NCBI RefSeq assembly: GCF_947179515.1
Contig: NC_067473.1
Location: 100,219,782 to 100,283,781, forward strand
DNA: 64,000 bases
From: Apodemus sylvaticus
Taxonomy: Eukaryota; Chordata; Mammalia; Rodentia; Muridae
Direction of reading: 5' to 3'
In this document: piece by piece, positions 43,618 to 53,460 of the stretch
Layout of the letters: the number at the start of each line of letters is the position of its first letter
Position numbering within the stretch: the first letter of the stretch is position 1
Program-made: the position numbers and the translations under genes
The notes under the pieces: generated by a model
Database searches by the model: none
The model's input: the letters and a program-made list of their open reading frames with translations, nothing else
Told to the model about the DNA's origin: nothing

Positions 43618-45074
43618 AAAGACACTGTCAATACGACAAAACAGCAACCAACAGACTAGGAAAAGACCTTTACCAATCCTATATCTGATAGAGGGCTAAT
43701 ATAAAATATATACAAAGAACTCAAAAAGTTAGACTCCAGAGAACCAAATAACCCTATTAAAAAATGTGGTACAGAGCTAAATAAAGAATTCTCAACTGAG
43801 GAATACAGAATACCTGAGAACCACCTAAAGATATATTCAGCATCTTGAGTCATCAGGGAAAAGCAAATCAAACAACCCTGAGATTCTACCTCACACCAGT
43901 CAGAATGGCTAAGATGAAAAACTCAGGTGACAACATATGCTGGTGAGGATATGGAGAATGAGGAACACTCCTTCCTTGTTGGTAAGACTGCAAACTGTTA
44001 CAACCACTCTGGAAATCAGTTTGGGGGTTCCCCAGAAAATAGGGCAAATAGTAGCATAGGACCCTGCTATACAACTCCTGGCCACATACCCAGAGGATTT
44101 TCCAGCATGGTATAAAGAAAATTCTCCACTATGTCCATAACAGCCTTATTTATAATAGGCAGAAACTGGAAACAACCCAGATGTCCCTCGGTGGAGAAAT
44201 GGATACAGAAAATATGATATATTTACACAATGGAATACTGTTCAGCTATTAAAAATAATCAATTCTTCAAATTCTTAGGCAAATGGGTGGAACTGGAAAA
44301 TATCATCCTGAGTGAGGTACCCCAATCACAAAAGAACACACATGGTATGCATTCACTGATAAGTGGATATTAGCCCAAAAGTTCCAAATATCCAAAATAC
44401 AATTCACAGATTATATGAAGGTCCAGAGAAAGTAAGAGCAAAGTACGGGTGCTTTGGTCCTTCTTAGAAAAGGGAACAAAATACTCACAGAGCAAATATG
44501 GAGACAAAGTATAGAGACTGAATGAAAGGCCATCCAGAGACTGTCCTACCTGGGGATTCATCCCAAATAGTCACCAAATTCCAACACTATTGTGGATGCT
44601 AAGAAATGCTTGCTAAAAGGGGCCTGGTATAGCTGTCTAATGAGAAGCCCTGCCAGAGCCTTACAAATACAGAGTAGGATGCTCAGAACCAACCATTGCA
44701 CTGAGTGTGGGGTCCCCAATGGAGGAGAAAGGATTAAAGGAGCTGAAGGTGTTTTCAGTCACATAGGAAGTACAACAATATTAACCAACCAGACTCCTCT
44801 GAGTTCCCAGGGACTAAGCCACCAGCCAAGAAGTATGCATGGCTCCAGCTGCATATGTAGCAGAGGATTGCCTTCTCAGGCATTAGTGGGAGGAGAGGTC
44901 CTTGATCCTATGAAGGCTCCAAAGATGCCCCAGGGTAGGGGAATCAAATGAGTAGGTGGGTGGAGGAACACCCTCATAGAAGCAGGGGGAGGAGAAATGG
45001 GATAGAGGGTTCTAGGATGGGGGTGGGGAGAAAACCACGTGAAATGTAAAAAAAAAAATTAAAAAATAAATAAT
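43618..45074 (+). mobile_element. Old L1: ORF2 end and long 3' UTR
   Basis: Decayed ORF2 (43640-44370) and old-type 3' UTR to about 45055, ending in an A-rich tail that includes 'attaaaaaataaataattc', the target of the next insertion. Frames are broken throughout. Confidence 0.85.
45056..45074. repeat. Left target duplication of composite insertion
   Basis: 'attaaaaaataaataattc' is repeated at about 48574-48593 with one extra A in the run. The right copy leads directly into the V-kappa upstream DNA. Low complexity weakens the call, but the final 'taaataattc' match is specific. Confidence 0.65.
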
Positions 45075-45490
45075 TCCAAGACTTTAAGCATAAAAGGATG
45101 CTGAATTTTCTCAAATGCCTTTTCAGCATCCAATGAAATGGCCATGTGGTGTTTTTTCTTTGAGTTTGTTTATGTAGTGGATTGCATTGATGGACTTCCG
45201 TATATTGAACCAACCCTGTATCCCTGGGATAAAGCCTACTTGATCATGGTGGATGATCGTTTTGATGTGTTCTTGGATTCGGTTGGCAAGAATTTATTGA
45301 GTATTTTTGCATCAATGTTCATAAGGGAGATTGGTCTGAAGTTTTCTTTCTTTGTTGGATCTTTGTGTGGTTTTGGTATCAGCGTAATTGTGGCTTTGTA
45401 GAAGGAATTGGGTAGGGTTCCTTCTGTTTCTATCTTGTGGTATAGTTGGAAGAGTATTGGGGTTAGGTCTTCTTTGAAGGTCTGATAGAA

Positions 45491-47470
45491 GTCAAATTAT
45501 CATTATTTGCAGATGACATGATAGTCTACCTAAGTGACCCAAAAAACTCCACTAGAGAACTCCTAGAGCTGGTAAACAACTTCAGCAAAGTGACAGGTTA
45601 TAAAATCAACTCAAGCAAATCAGTGGCCTTATACTCAAAGGATAAGCAGGCTGAGAAAGAAATTAGGGAAATGACCCCCTTCACAATAGCCACAAAGAGT
45701 ATAAAGTATCTTGGGGTGACTCTTACCAAACATGTGAAAGACCTATATGACAAGAACTTCAAGACTCTGAAGAAGGAAATGGAAGAAGACCTCAAAAAAT
45801 GGGAAAATCTCCCATGCTCATGGATCGGTAGAATCAATATAGTTAAAATGGTCATTTTGCCAAAAGCAATATACAGATTCAATGCAATACCCATCAAAAT
45901 CCCAACTCAATTCTTCACAGAGTTAGAAAGAGCAATTCTCAAATTCATCTGGAACAACAAAAAACCCGGGATAGCTAAAACTATGCTCAGCAACAAAAGA
46001 AATTCTGGGGGAATCAGTATCCCTGACCTCAAGCAATACTACAGAGCAATAGTGTTAAAAACTGCATGGTATTGGTACAGTGACAGACAGGAGGATCAAT
46101 GGAACAGGATTGAAGATCCAGAAATGAACCCACACACCTATGGCCACTTGATCCTCGACAAAGGGGCTGAAAACATCCAATGGAAAAAAGATAGCCTTTT
46201 CAACAAATGGTGCTGGTTCAACTGGAGGTCAGCATGCAGAAGAATGCGAATTGATCCATCCTTGTCTCCTTGTACTAAGCTCAAATCCAAATGGATCAAG
46301 GACCTCCACATAAAGCCAGACACTCTGAAGCTAATAGAAAAGAACCTGGGGAAGACCCTTGAGGACATCGGTACAGGGAGAAAGTTTCTGAACAGAACAC
46401 CAATAGTGTATGCTCTAAGAAAAAGAATTGACAAATGGGACCTCATAAAATTACAGTTTCTGTACGGCAAAGGACACCATCAAGAGGACAAATCGGCAAC
46501 CAACAAATTGGGAAAAGCTCTTCACCAATCCTACATCAGATAGAGGGCTAATATCCAATATATATGAAGAACTCAAGAAGTTAGACTCCAGAAAACCAAA
46601 CAACCCTATTAAAAAATGGGGTACAGATTTAAACAAAGAATTCTCACCTGAAGAACTTCGGATGGCAGAGAAACACCTTAAAAAATGCTCAACTTCATTA
46701 GTCATTAGGGAAATGCAAATCAAAACAACCCTAAGATTTCACCTTACACCAGTCAGAATGGCTAAGATTAAAAATTCAGGAGACAGCAGGTGTTGGAGAA
46801 GGTGTGGAGAAAGAGGAACACTCCTCCACTGCTGGTAGGGTTGGAAATTGGTACAACCACTCTGGAAATCAGTTTGGCAGTTCCTCCGAAAACTGGACAC
46901 CTCACTTCCAGAAGATCCTGCTATACCACTCCTGGGCATATACCCAGAGGATTCCCCAACATGTAATAAGGATACATGCTCTACTATGTTCATAGCAGCC
47001 CTATTTATAATTGCCAGATGCTGGAAAGAATCCAGGTATCCCTCAACAGAAGAGTGGATGCAAAAAATGTGGTGTATATACACAATGGAGTACTATTCAG
47101 CCATTAGAAACAATGAATTCATGAAATTCTTAGGCAAATGGATGGAGCTAGAGAAGATTATACTAAGTGAGGTAACCCAGACTCAAAAGGTGAATCATGG
47201 TATGCACTCACTATTAAGTGGATATTAACCTAGAAAACTGGAATACCCAAAACATAATCCACACATCAAATGAAGTACAAGAAGAAACGTGGAGTGGCCC
47301 CTTGTTCTGGAAAGATTCAGTGAAGTAGTATTCGGCAAATCCAGAATGGGGAAGTGGAAAGGGGTGGGTGGGAGGACAGGGGAAGAGAAGAGGGCTTACG
47401 GGACGTTCGGGGAGTGGGGGGCTTGAAAAGGGGAAATCATTTCAAATGTAAATAAAAAATTATATCCAAT
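45491..47470 (+). pseudogene. L1 ORF2 C-terminal half and 3' UTR
   Basis: Open from about 45518 (reverse-transcriptase box FADD just before MIVYLSDPK) for 341 codons to 46543, then frameshifted near 46455-46540, and open again at 46848-47228 to the ORF2 end. The 3' UTR carries the variants 'gaagtagtattcggc' and 'catttcaaatg' shared with 60050-60290. Confidence 0.88.
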
Positions 47471-47479
47471 AAAAATAAA

Positions 47480-48190
47480 TTCAAGAGACAGCAGGTGTTG
47501 GAGAGGATGTGGAGAAAGAGGAACACTCCTCCACTGCTGGTGGGGTTGCAAATTGGTACAACCACTCTGGAAATCAATCTGGCGGTTCCTCCGAAAACTG
47601 GGCACCTCACTTCCAGAAGATCCTGCTATACCACTCCTGGGCATATACCCAGAGGATTCCCCACCATGTAATAAGGATACATGCTCTACTATGTTCATAG
47701 CAGCCCTAATTATAATTTCCAGATGCTGGAAAGAACCCAGGCATCCCTCAACAGACAAGTGGATGCAAAAAATGTGGTATATCTACACAATGGAGTATTA
47801 TTCAGCCATTAGAAACAATGAATTCATGAAATTCTTAGGCAAATGGATGGAGCTAGAGAACATCATACTAAGTGAGGTAACCCAGACTCAAAAGGTGAAT
47901 CATGGTATGCACTCACTAATAAGTGAATATTAACCTAGAAAACTGGAATACCCAAAACATAAAATACACATCAAATGAGGTACAAGAAGAAAGGAAGAGT
48001 GGCCCCTTGTTCTGGAAAGACTCAGTGAAGCAGTATTCAGCAAAACCAGAATGGGGAAGTGGGAAGGGGTGGGTGGAGGTCAGGGGGAGAGAAGGGGGCT
48101 TATGGGACTTTCGGGGACTGGGGGGGGGGGGGCTAGAAAAGGGGAAATCATTTGAAATGTAAATAAAAAATATATCCAATAAAAAAATTT
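47480..48190 (+). mobile_element. L1 3' end attached downstream
   Basis: Starts 'ttcaagagacagcaggtg' immediately after the preceding A-rich tail, has the variants 'cagacaagtgg' and 'gagtattattcagcc', and ends with a G-run of about 12 and an A tail. It matches 60298-60985, which sits at the same place behind an equivalent L1. Confidence 0.9.
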
Positions 48191-48202
48191 TAAACAAAAA
48201 AA

Positions 48203-48224
48203 AAGAATGAATGAATGAATGAAT
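48203..48224. repeat. (GAAT)n at an L1 junction
   Basis: Several copies of gaat/tgaa join the tail of one L1 to the 'gaattcatgaaattc' motif where the next L1 fragment begins. It probably arose from the motif itself by slippage. Confidence 0.75.
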
Positions 48225-48571
48225 TCATGAAATTCTTAGGCAAATGGATGGAGCTGGATAACATCATACTAAGTGAGGTAACCCAGACTCAAAAGATGAA
48301 TCATGGTATGCACTCACTAATAAGTGGATATTAACCTAGAAAACTGGAATACCCAAAACATAATCCACACATCAAATGAGGTACAAGAAGAATGGAGGAG
48401 TGGCCCCTTGTTCTGAAAAGACTCAGTGAAGCAGTATAGAGCAAAATCAGAACAGGGAAGTGGGAAGGGTTGGGTGGGAAAACTGAGGGAGGGAAGGGGA
48501 CTGATGGGACTTTTGGGGAGTTGGGGTCCAGAAAAGGGGAAATCATTTGAAATGTAAATAAATATATCAAT
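48225..48571 (+). mobile_element. Third L1 3' end
   Basis: Very short ORF2 remainder and a 3' UTR of the 43004-43615 variant ('gttctgaaaagactcagtgaagcagtatagagc', 'ggttgggtgggaaaac'). Ends with an A-rich tail next to the right target duplication. Confidence 0.9.
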
Positions 48572-48593
48572 AAATTAAAAAAATAAATAATTC

Positions 48594-48808
48594 TGTTATT
48601 AAAAGGGTCCTTTAAACACATGTGATGCTCTAGTAAATTTCCTGCTGACACCAACTCCCTGTGGGTGAAACAGGAGCAGGTGCCCTTTGAGCAGCAATAC
48701 ACACTCTACTGAGCTGATTTGCATATGGAGTCATTATCCAACAGCCCAGGCTCCTTTAAGGGCAGCTGCCAGGAGCCTAAGAAGCATCCTCTCTTCCAGC
48801 TCTCAGAG
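48594..48808 (+). promoter_or_regulatory. V-kappa promoter region
   Basis: About 215 bp between the L1 composite and the leader ATG. It contains the octamer at 48717-48724 and an E-box-like CAGCTG at about 48763. No strong TATA was found; 'cattatcca' at 48731 is the nearest. The L1 composite therefore ends only ~125 bp upstream of the octamer. Confidence 0.8.
48717..48724 (+). promoter_or_regulatory. Octamer ATTTGCAT
   Basis: Perfect V-kappa octamer in the standard kappa orientation, 92 bp before the start codon. Oct-1/Oct-2 with OCA-B bind this element to drive B-cell transcription of V segments (known of the family). Confidence 0.9.
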
Positions 48809-48857
48809 ATGGAGCCAGACACACTCCTGCTATGGGTGCTGCTGCTCTGGGTTCCAG
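48809..48857 (+). CDS. Igkv: V-kappa leader exon (L-PART1)
   Basis: ATG at 48809; 49 nt ending in phase 1 at 'gttccag', with donor 'gtgagg' at 48858. It supplies the hydrophobic core (TLLLWVLLLWV) of a signal peptide for secretion. Confidence 0.92.
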
Positions 48858-49407
48858 GTGAGGATGCAGAGAGGTGTTGGGAGCGGCCTCTGTGGCTATC
48901 ATGAGGCTCCATGCCTCAGAGCTCTTGATTATTATATTAATGCATTTGTAATTAGTTTTAACTTTCCTGATTCCCTGTGATTTCCTGGTTTCTCATAGTG
49001 ATGGGCACAGTATTCTTGAAATTTTTAAGTGAAAAAGTCCTCTACTGGGAAGGTGTTCATACAAATATAACAATAATCTGTGTGTTTATCATTCCAGGCT
49101 CCACTGGTGACATTGTGCTGACGCAGTCTCCTTCTTCCTTGGCTGTGTCTCTCGGGCAGAGGGTCACCATCTCCTGCAGTGCCAGCAAAAGTGTCAGTAC
49201 ATCTAGCTATAGTTATATGCACTGGTACCAACAGAAACCAGGACAGCCACCCAAACTCCTCATCTATCGTGCATCCAACCTAGCATCTGGGGTCCCTGCC
49301 AGGTTCAGTGGCAGTGGGTCTGGGACAGACTTCACACTCACCATCAATCCTGTGGAGGCTGATGATGCTGCAACCTATTACTGTCAGCACAGTAGAGAGC
49401 TTCCTCC
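48809..49407 (+). CDS. Igkv: Immunoglobulin kappa V segment, IGKV3-like, apparently functional
   Basis: Germline variable segment for an antibody kappa light chain. Exon 1 (48809-48857) encodes the leader MEPDTLLLWVLLLWVP. An intron of 240 bp with gt (48858) and ag (49096-49097) follows. Exon 2 (49098-49407) encodes GSTG, then the mature domain from DIVLTQSP. It has the framework cysteines (ISC, YYC), WYQQKPGQPP, RFSGSGSGTDFTL, a long CDR1 (SASKSVSTSSYSYMH) and CDR3 start QHSRELPP. No stop, frameshift or missing key residue. The leader and V region are close to mouse IGKV3 (Vk21). The chain would be complete only after RAG joins it to a J-kappa. The exact orthologue is not assigned. Confidence 0.93.
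49098..49407 (+). CDS. Igkv: V-kappa exon 2 (L-PART2 and V region)
   Basis: Acceptor 'tttatcattccag' precedes it. The first 11 nt complete the leader; mature V starts GAC at 49109 and ends two bases into the last codon, immediately at the heptamer. The 299-nt V region is of usual length for a V-kappa with a long CDR1. Confidence 0.93.
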
Positions 49408-49435
49408 CACAGTGCTCCAGGGCTGAACAAAAACC
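49408..49435 (+). promoter_or_regulatory. V-kappa 12-RSS
   Basis: Consensus heptamer CACAGTG (49408-49414), 12-bp spacer (49415-49426), consensus nonamer ACAAAAACC (49427-49435). V-kappa segments use 12-bp spacers to pair with 23-bp signals at J-kappa. The signal directly follows the last V bases, so the segment looks rearrangement-competent. Confidence 0.96.
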
Positions 49436-50110
49436 TCCTGGGGTTGCAGGTCACTGAGGTTCAGTCTCTCAGTTCTCCCTTATTCTCTAACATCCCAACA
49501 CAGAGTTCTAGGCTTGTTTGGAAAAATCTCAAATAATGAAACACGTTTTATAAACAAATGTGTATGTGTGTCCCATCCTTCATGCTTTGTAATTTAATTA
49601 TATCCCAACAAAATATATGATTTTTATAATTATTATTTATCATTTAAATTTTGATTAACACATATTTATCTTTGGATAATTTTCTCTTCTCCCCTCACTC
49701 CCTGACCACATCTCTGCCTGTTCCCTCACCCTCAAAATCCTCCTTTGACTTTTCAGTCACTGAAGGCTTACTGTCTGATTTATACTTCTGAAAATAGATA
49801 AAGATAATAAATACAAATTATGTCACTAAGAAATAGTGTTAACCAAAGACATTTACAGAAGTGAGTTTTGTGTGTGTGTCAGTGTTTGTGTGTGTGTGTG
49901 TGTCAGTGTTTGTGTGTGTGTGTCTCAGTGTGTATATGTGTGTCAGTGTATATTTGGGTGTGTGTACATACAACCTGCAGGAGTTAGGAGTCAGTTCTTT
50001 CTTTTCACCAAGTCCAGTCTGGGAATCAAACCTAGGTCATTAGTCTTCCGTGAGCATGCTTACTGGTTCGGGGTAAGAAACAGTGCTACGCTGGGGTACT
50101 ATTTCTTTCC
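49436..50110. other. V-kappa 3' flank
   Basis: Non-coding DNA downstream of the RSS. It contains a (TG)n microsatellite at about 49861-49965 with variant TCAGTG interruptions. No second V segment was seen. Confidence 0.6.
49861..49965. repeat. (TG)n microsatellite
   Basis: Several GT runs separated by 'tcagtgtt' and 'tatatgtg'. Alternating purine-pyrimidine sequence of this kind can take Z-form; no function is claimed. Confidence 0.92.
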
Positions 50111-50114
50111 CTTT

Positions 50115-50338
50115 AACTATTTTAATTAATATTTTTATTTTCTATATTTTTTGTTTACATTCCAAATGATTTCCCCTTTCCCGGATCCCCCCTTCCCATA
50201 TGTCCCATAAGCCTTCTTCTCTCCATCCATTCTCCAATCACCTCCCTCCTTTTTTCTCTGTCCTTATATTCCCCTCCAATGCTAGATCAATCCTTTCCAG
50301 GATCAGGACCCTCTCCATTCTTCTTCATGGGAATTATT
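50115..50338 (-). mobile_element. Old L1 3' UTR end
   Basis: Minus-strand match to the 10800-10990 type ('aggatcaggaccctctcc', 'tcccataagccttcttctctcc', 'acattccaaatgatttccccttt'). About 220 bp. Confidence 0.85.
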
Positions 50339-50341
50339 TTT

Positions 50342-50530
50342 TTTAATTGTGTACATGGGGAGAAGGCTGCAAGTATGAGTTCTCATAGCAGTCAGAAGGT
50401 GACATCAGATCCCAGGGAGCTGGAGATACAGGAGGTTTTGAGCTCATTGATGTGGGTGCTGAAAACCAAACTTCGGTCCTCTGCAAGAACAAGAAGACCT
50501 CTGAACTGCTAACTCATTTATTTACCTCTG
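50342..50530 (-). mobile_element. B3-like (B2-related) SINE
   Basis: Minus-strand SINE. 'tcagatcccagggagctggagatacaggaggttttgagctc' and 'gtgggtgctgaaaaccaaacttcggtcctctgcaagaacaagaagacctctgaactgctaactcat' are the reverse complement of the B3 body and of its tRNA-derived head. Confidence 0.75.
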
Positions 50531-51415
50531 ATCTACTATTTATTAAGGTACTCCTTTAGATTTAGTAACTCTTTTTTCCCCTGAAACAATGGAAGACTTG
50601 ATGGGAGCATAGTTGTCCATCATTTAAGTTAAAAAGAGCATTGAGTAGTTAAGTTTGTCTGATAAACATTCAAATACAGACATGCATTCCCATCCCAGTG
50701 TTCTTATACTCCAATTGCTTTTCTTTGCTTGCCCTCACAAACAGCCTGCTATAGTCACTTAGAAACATAGGCTGTGCTACAGTTATTTTCCTGCTTCTGT
50801 TCCAATGTCTCAATCTCTGTGTCCATTCTCAAATTAAGTTTTAGTTTCAGATTTATTGATTTTTCCTTTTGTCATGATCAAATACTCATTTTTAACAGCT
50901 TCTGTATTTGTGTTCAAGGTCTTCCTGCTCTTTTCTTTCTTCCTGTATTCCTTTCTTTGTTCATCTTTTGTATATGGGTTATAAAAATACGTAAGTGAAA
51001 GTAGCATGTAATACACATGGAGGACAAAGGACAACACTAGGTGTTGGTCCTCAAATTTCTTGTTTGAGACAGGGTGTCATTAGGGAACTTTCCAGATATG
51101 GGATTCAATGGAACAGAAGACGTATTGGATACTTTCTCCTTGAGGAAAGGTAATGAGCTCTCATCAACTTGGACTTCTATAAAGCTATGAGATACTAGCA
51201 CTCCTTGAATCTACATCCCTAAAGGAGAAGTGCCTTTCTCCTTTGTTATGCTTTTCTCTGCCTATAGGCTGGAAAAACACAGAAAATGGCCTCCTAAGAG
51301 AAGTACTAATTATAATACTACTATCCAACTAAAACTATCCAGCCATGAGACTGGAAAATGATCTGAGATCCTCTTTATGTAAATATGTTTTGCTTTCCTG
51401 GGAGAGTTGAATCTC
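50531..51415. other. Unassigned non-coding DNA
   Basis: No coding frame or secure repeat. 'tcttgtttgagacagggt' at about 51059 recalls a B1/B4 SINE head, but too little is preserved to call. Confidence 0.4.
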
Positions 51416-52470
51416 TGTAGACAGACACTGTTACATGGAATCTATCCTTCTACCATCCTCTAGGACTGCATCTGTGGTAATCAATGCCTCTCTGAGAGAA
51501 GGATATGTGTGATCCTCTTATTTGCTCTCTCCAAGTCATGCTGCCCACTATCTCCAGGTTCACTCTGAGGGTCACCTCCTCTAATCAACCACTGCCAAGA
51601 CATCCCCAACTCCTTTATTTTCCTATTAATGGAAATGTTAAGTGAACTTTTGCTCTCCAAAATACAAATCCCCTTTCCTTGCAAATCTTAAATCAAATTA
51701 AATCTGACTTTAGAGATATTCAGTTAAACCTGATCAATATACTGAAACTTTCCAACATCTCACTCTATTAATGGAAACAAGCTACAAAAAGATAACGTTA
51801 GTCCTATGTCAGACAAATGTATGTTCAGGAAAACAAGTTGTTTCCAGGCTGCTGAATTGTATGCTGGTGACCTTCTTTTATCCTATGGTCCACCTTACAA
51901 GTTCTTTTGTGAAGGGGAAAGAGACCCCAAAATCAAGGAGGTCATTTCCTAAGAAAACCTTTAAGGGGTCCATGACAGTCCTTTCTTAAAACAGCAAGAT
52001 AAATATTTTCAAGATTGTATTTTAAAGGGATTAAGACGGGCCAGGATCATGGGGGCTTAGAAAAGGGGAAATCATTTGAAATGTAAATAAATTATATCGA
52101 ATAAAAAAATTAAAAAAAAAAAGACGGGCCAGGATCAAATCTAAATCTACTCCCAATTGTTTACTACAGGTCAAGACCATGTAGGAAAACCCTTTGCCTT
52201 CCTTGAAAAGCACATAGGGATATCAATGTACCACTCATCTATGTCTTGAGAAATCATAGAAAGAAAATCAATTTAAACAAATATGTTTATAAGCAAATTA
52301 ATCCTGGGTATTAGAAGGAATGTATAGGAACTATCCCTTGAACTAATGCACACTTTAAATAATTTCCTGAAGACTTCCAATTCAGTCTTTTACAATTAAT
52401 CTCTGGAGAATGCTCAATGAGGAAAAAAAACTAAGGTGACAGCCTGGTGGTGACCTCACAATAGTGCGGG
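51416..52470. other. Duplicated V-kappa flank, unit B
   Basis: Paralogue of unit A (243-633, 1390-1808 and 10130-10327), collinear and in the same orientation. It shows the state before two large insertions in A. It contains one private 71-bp L1 stub. Downstream it is cut by L1 at 52471. Confidence 0.82.
52050..52120 (+). mobile_element. 71-bp L1 stub with target duplication
   Basis: Only the last ~50 bp of the L1 3' UTR ('gggggcttagaaaagggg' to 'aaatgtaaataaattatatcg') and an A tail. It is flanked by a perfect 16-bp duplication 'agacgggccaggatca' (52034-52049 and 52122-52137). It is absent from unit A, where 1640-1655 shows one copy. Confidence 0.92.
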
Positions 52471-53460
52471 CTGATACCAAAACAACACAAAGATCCAACA
52501 AAGAAAGAGAACTTCAGACCTATTTCCCTTATGAACATCGATGCAAAAATACTCAATAAAATTCTTGCCAACTGAATCCAAGAACACATCAAAACGATCA
52601 TCCACCATGATCAAGTAGGCTTTATCCCAGGGATGCAGGGTTGGCTCAATATACGGAAATCCATCAATGCAATCCACTTCATAAACAAACTTAAAAAAAA
52701 AAAACCACATGGTCATTTCATTGGATGCTGAAAAAGCATTTGACAAAATTCAGCATCCTTTCATGCTTAAAGTCTTGGAAAGAACAGAAATTCAAGGCCC
52801 ATACCTAAACATAGTAACAGCAATATACAGCAAACCGGTAGCCAGCATCAAACTAAATGGAGACAAACTTGAAGCAATCCCACTAAAATCAGGGACTAGA
52901 CAGGGCTGACTCCTTTCTCCTTATCTTTTCAATATTGTACTTGAGGTACTAGCTAGGGCAATTAGACAACATAAGGAGGTCAAAGGGATACAAATTGGAA
53001 AGGAAGAAGTCAAACTATCATTATTTGCAGACGATATGATAGTCTGCCTAAGTGACCCAAAAAACTCCACTAGAGAACTCCTACAGCTGATAAACAACTT
53101 CAGCAAAGTGGCAGGTTATTAAATCAACTCAAGCAACTCAGTAACCTTCCTATACTCAAAGGATGAGCAGGCTGAGAAAGAAATTGGGGAAATGACCCCC
53201 TTCACAATAGCCACAAACAGTATAGAGTACCTTGGGGTGACTCTTATCAAACATGTGAAAGATCTATATGACAAGAACTTCAAGACTATGAAGAAGGAAA
53301 TGGAAGAAGACTTCAAAAAACGGAAAAACCTCCCATGCTCATGGATCAGCAGGATTAACATAGTTAAAATGGCCATTTTGCCAAAAGCAATATACAGATT
53401 CAACACAATACCCATCAAAATCCCAACTCAATTCTTCACAGAGTTAGAAAGAGCAATCCT
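52471..53460 (+). pseudogene. L1 ORF2 middle segment
   Basis: Covers reverse transcriptase from 'gctgataccaaaac' to 'agagcaatcct' (L1-A about 6725-7715). It has a TGA in place of a conserved Cys codon at about 52908, a TAA near 53120 and other changes. Both ends are missing. At 53461 it is joined directly to the 5' UTR of L1-C. Confidence 0.88.

Larger units (their letters stand above)
45075..48573 (+). mobile_element. Composite L1 insertion: inverted ORF2, sense L1, two further L1 3' ends
   Basis: Contents in order: minus-strand ORF2 (45075-45490, L1-A about 7033 to 6616), plus-strand ORF2 to 3' end (45491-47470, from L1-A about 7263), a second L1 3' end (47480-48190), and a third (48225-48571). 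One target duplication appears to enclose all of it. The first two parts show twin priming; the rest look like L1 fragments carried along by read-through. Confidence 0.7.

Noticed and set aside
48100..48135. Run of G (about 12) as a possible regulatory quadruplex for the V gene
   Set aside because: It is the standard G-rich tract of an L1 3' UTR and occurs in all L1 copies here.
49836..50129. 97-codon ORF downstream of the V gene rich in Val and Cys
   Set aside because: It arises from the (TG)n microsatellite; no V-domain features.
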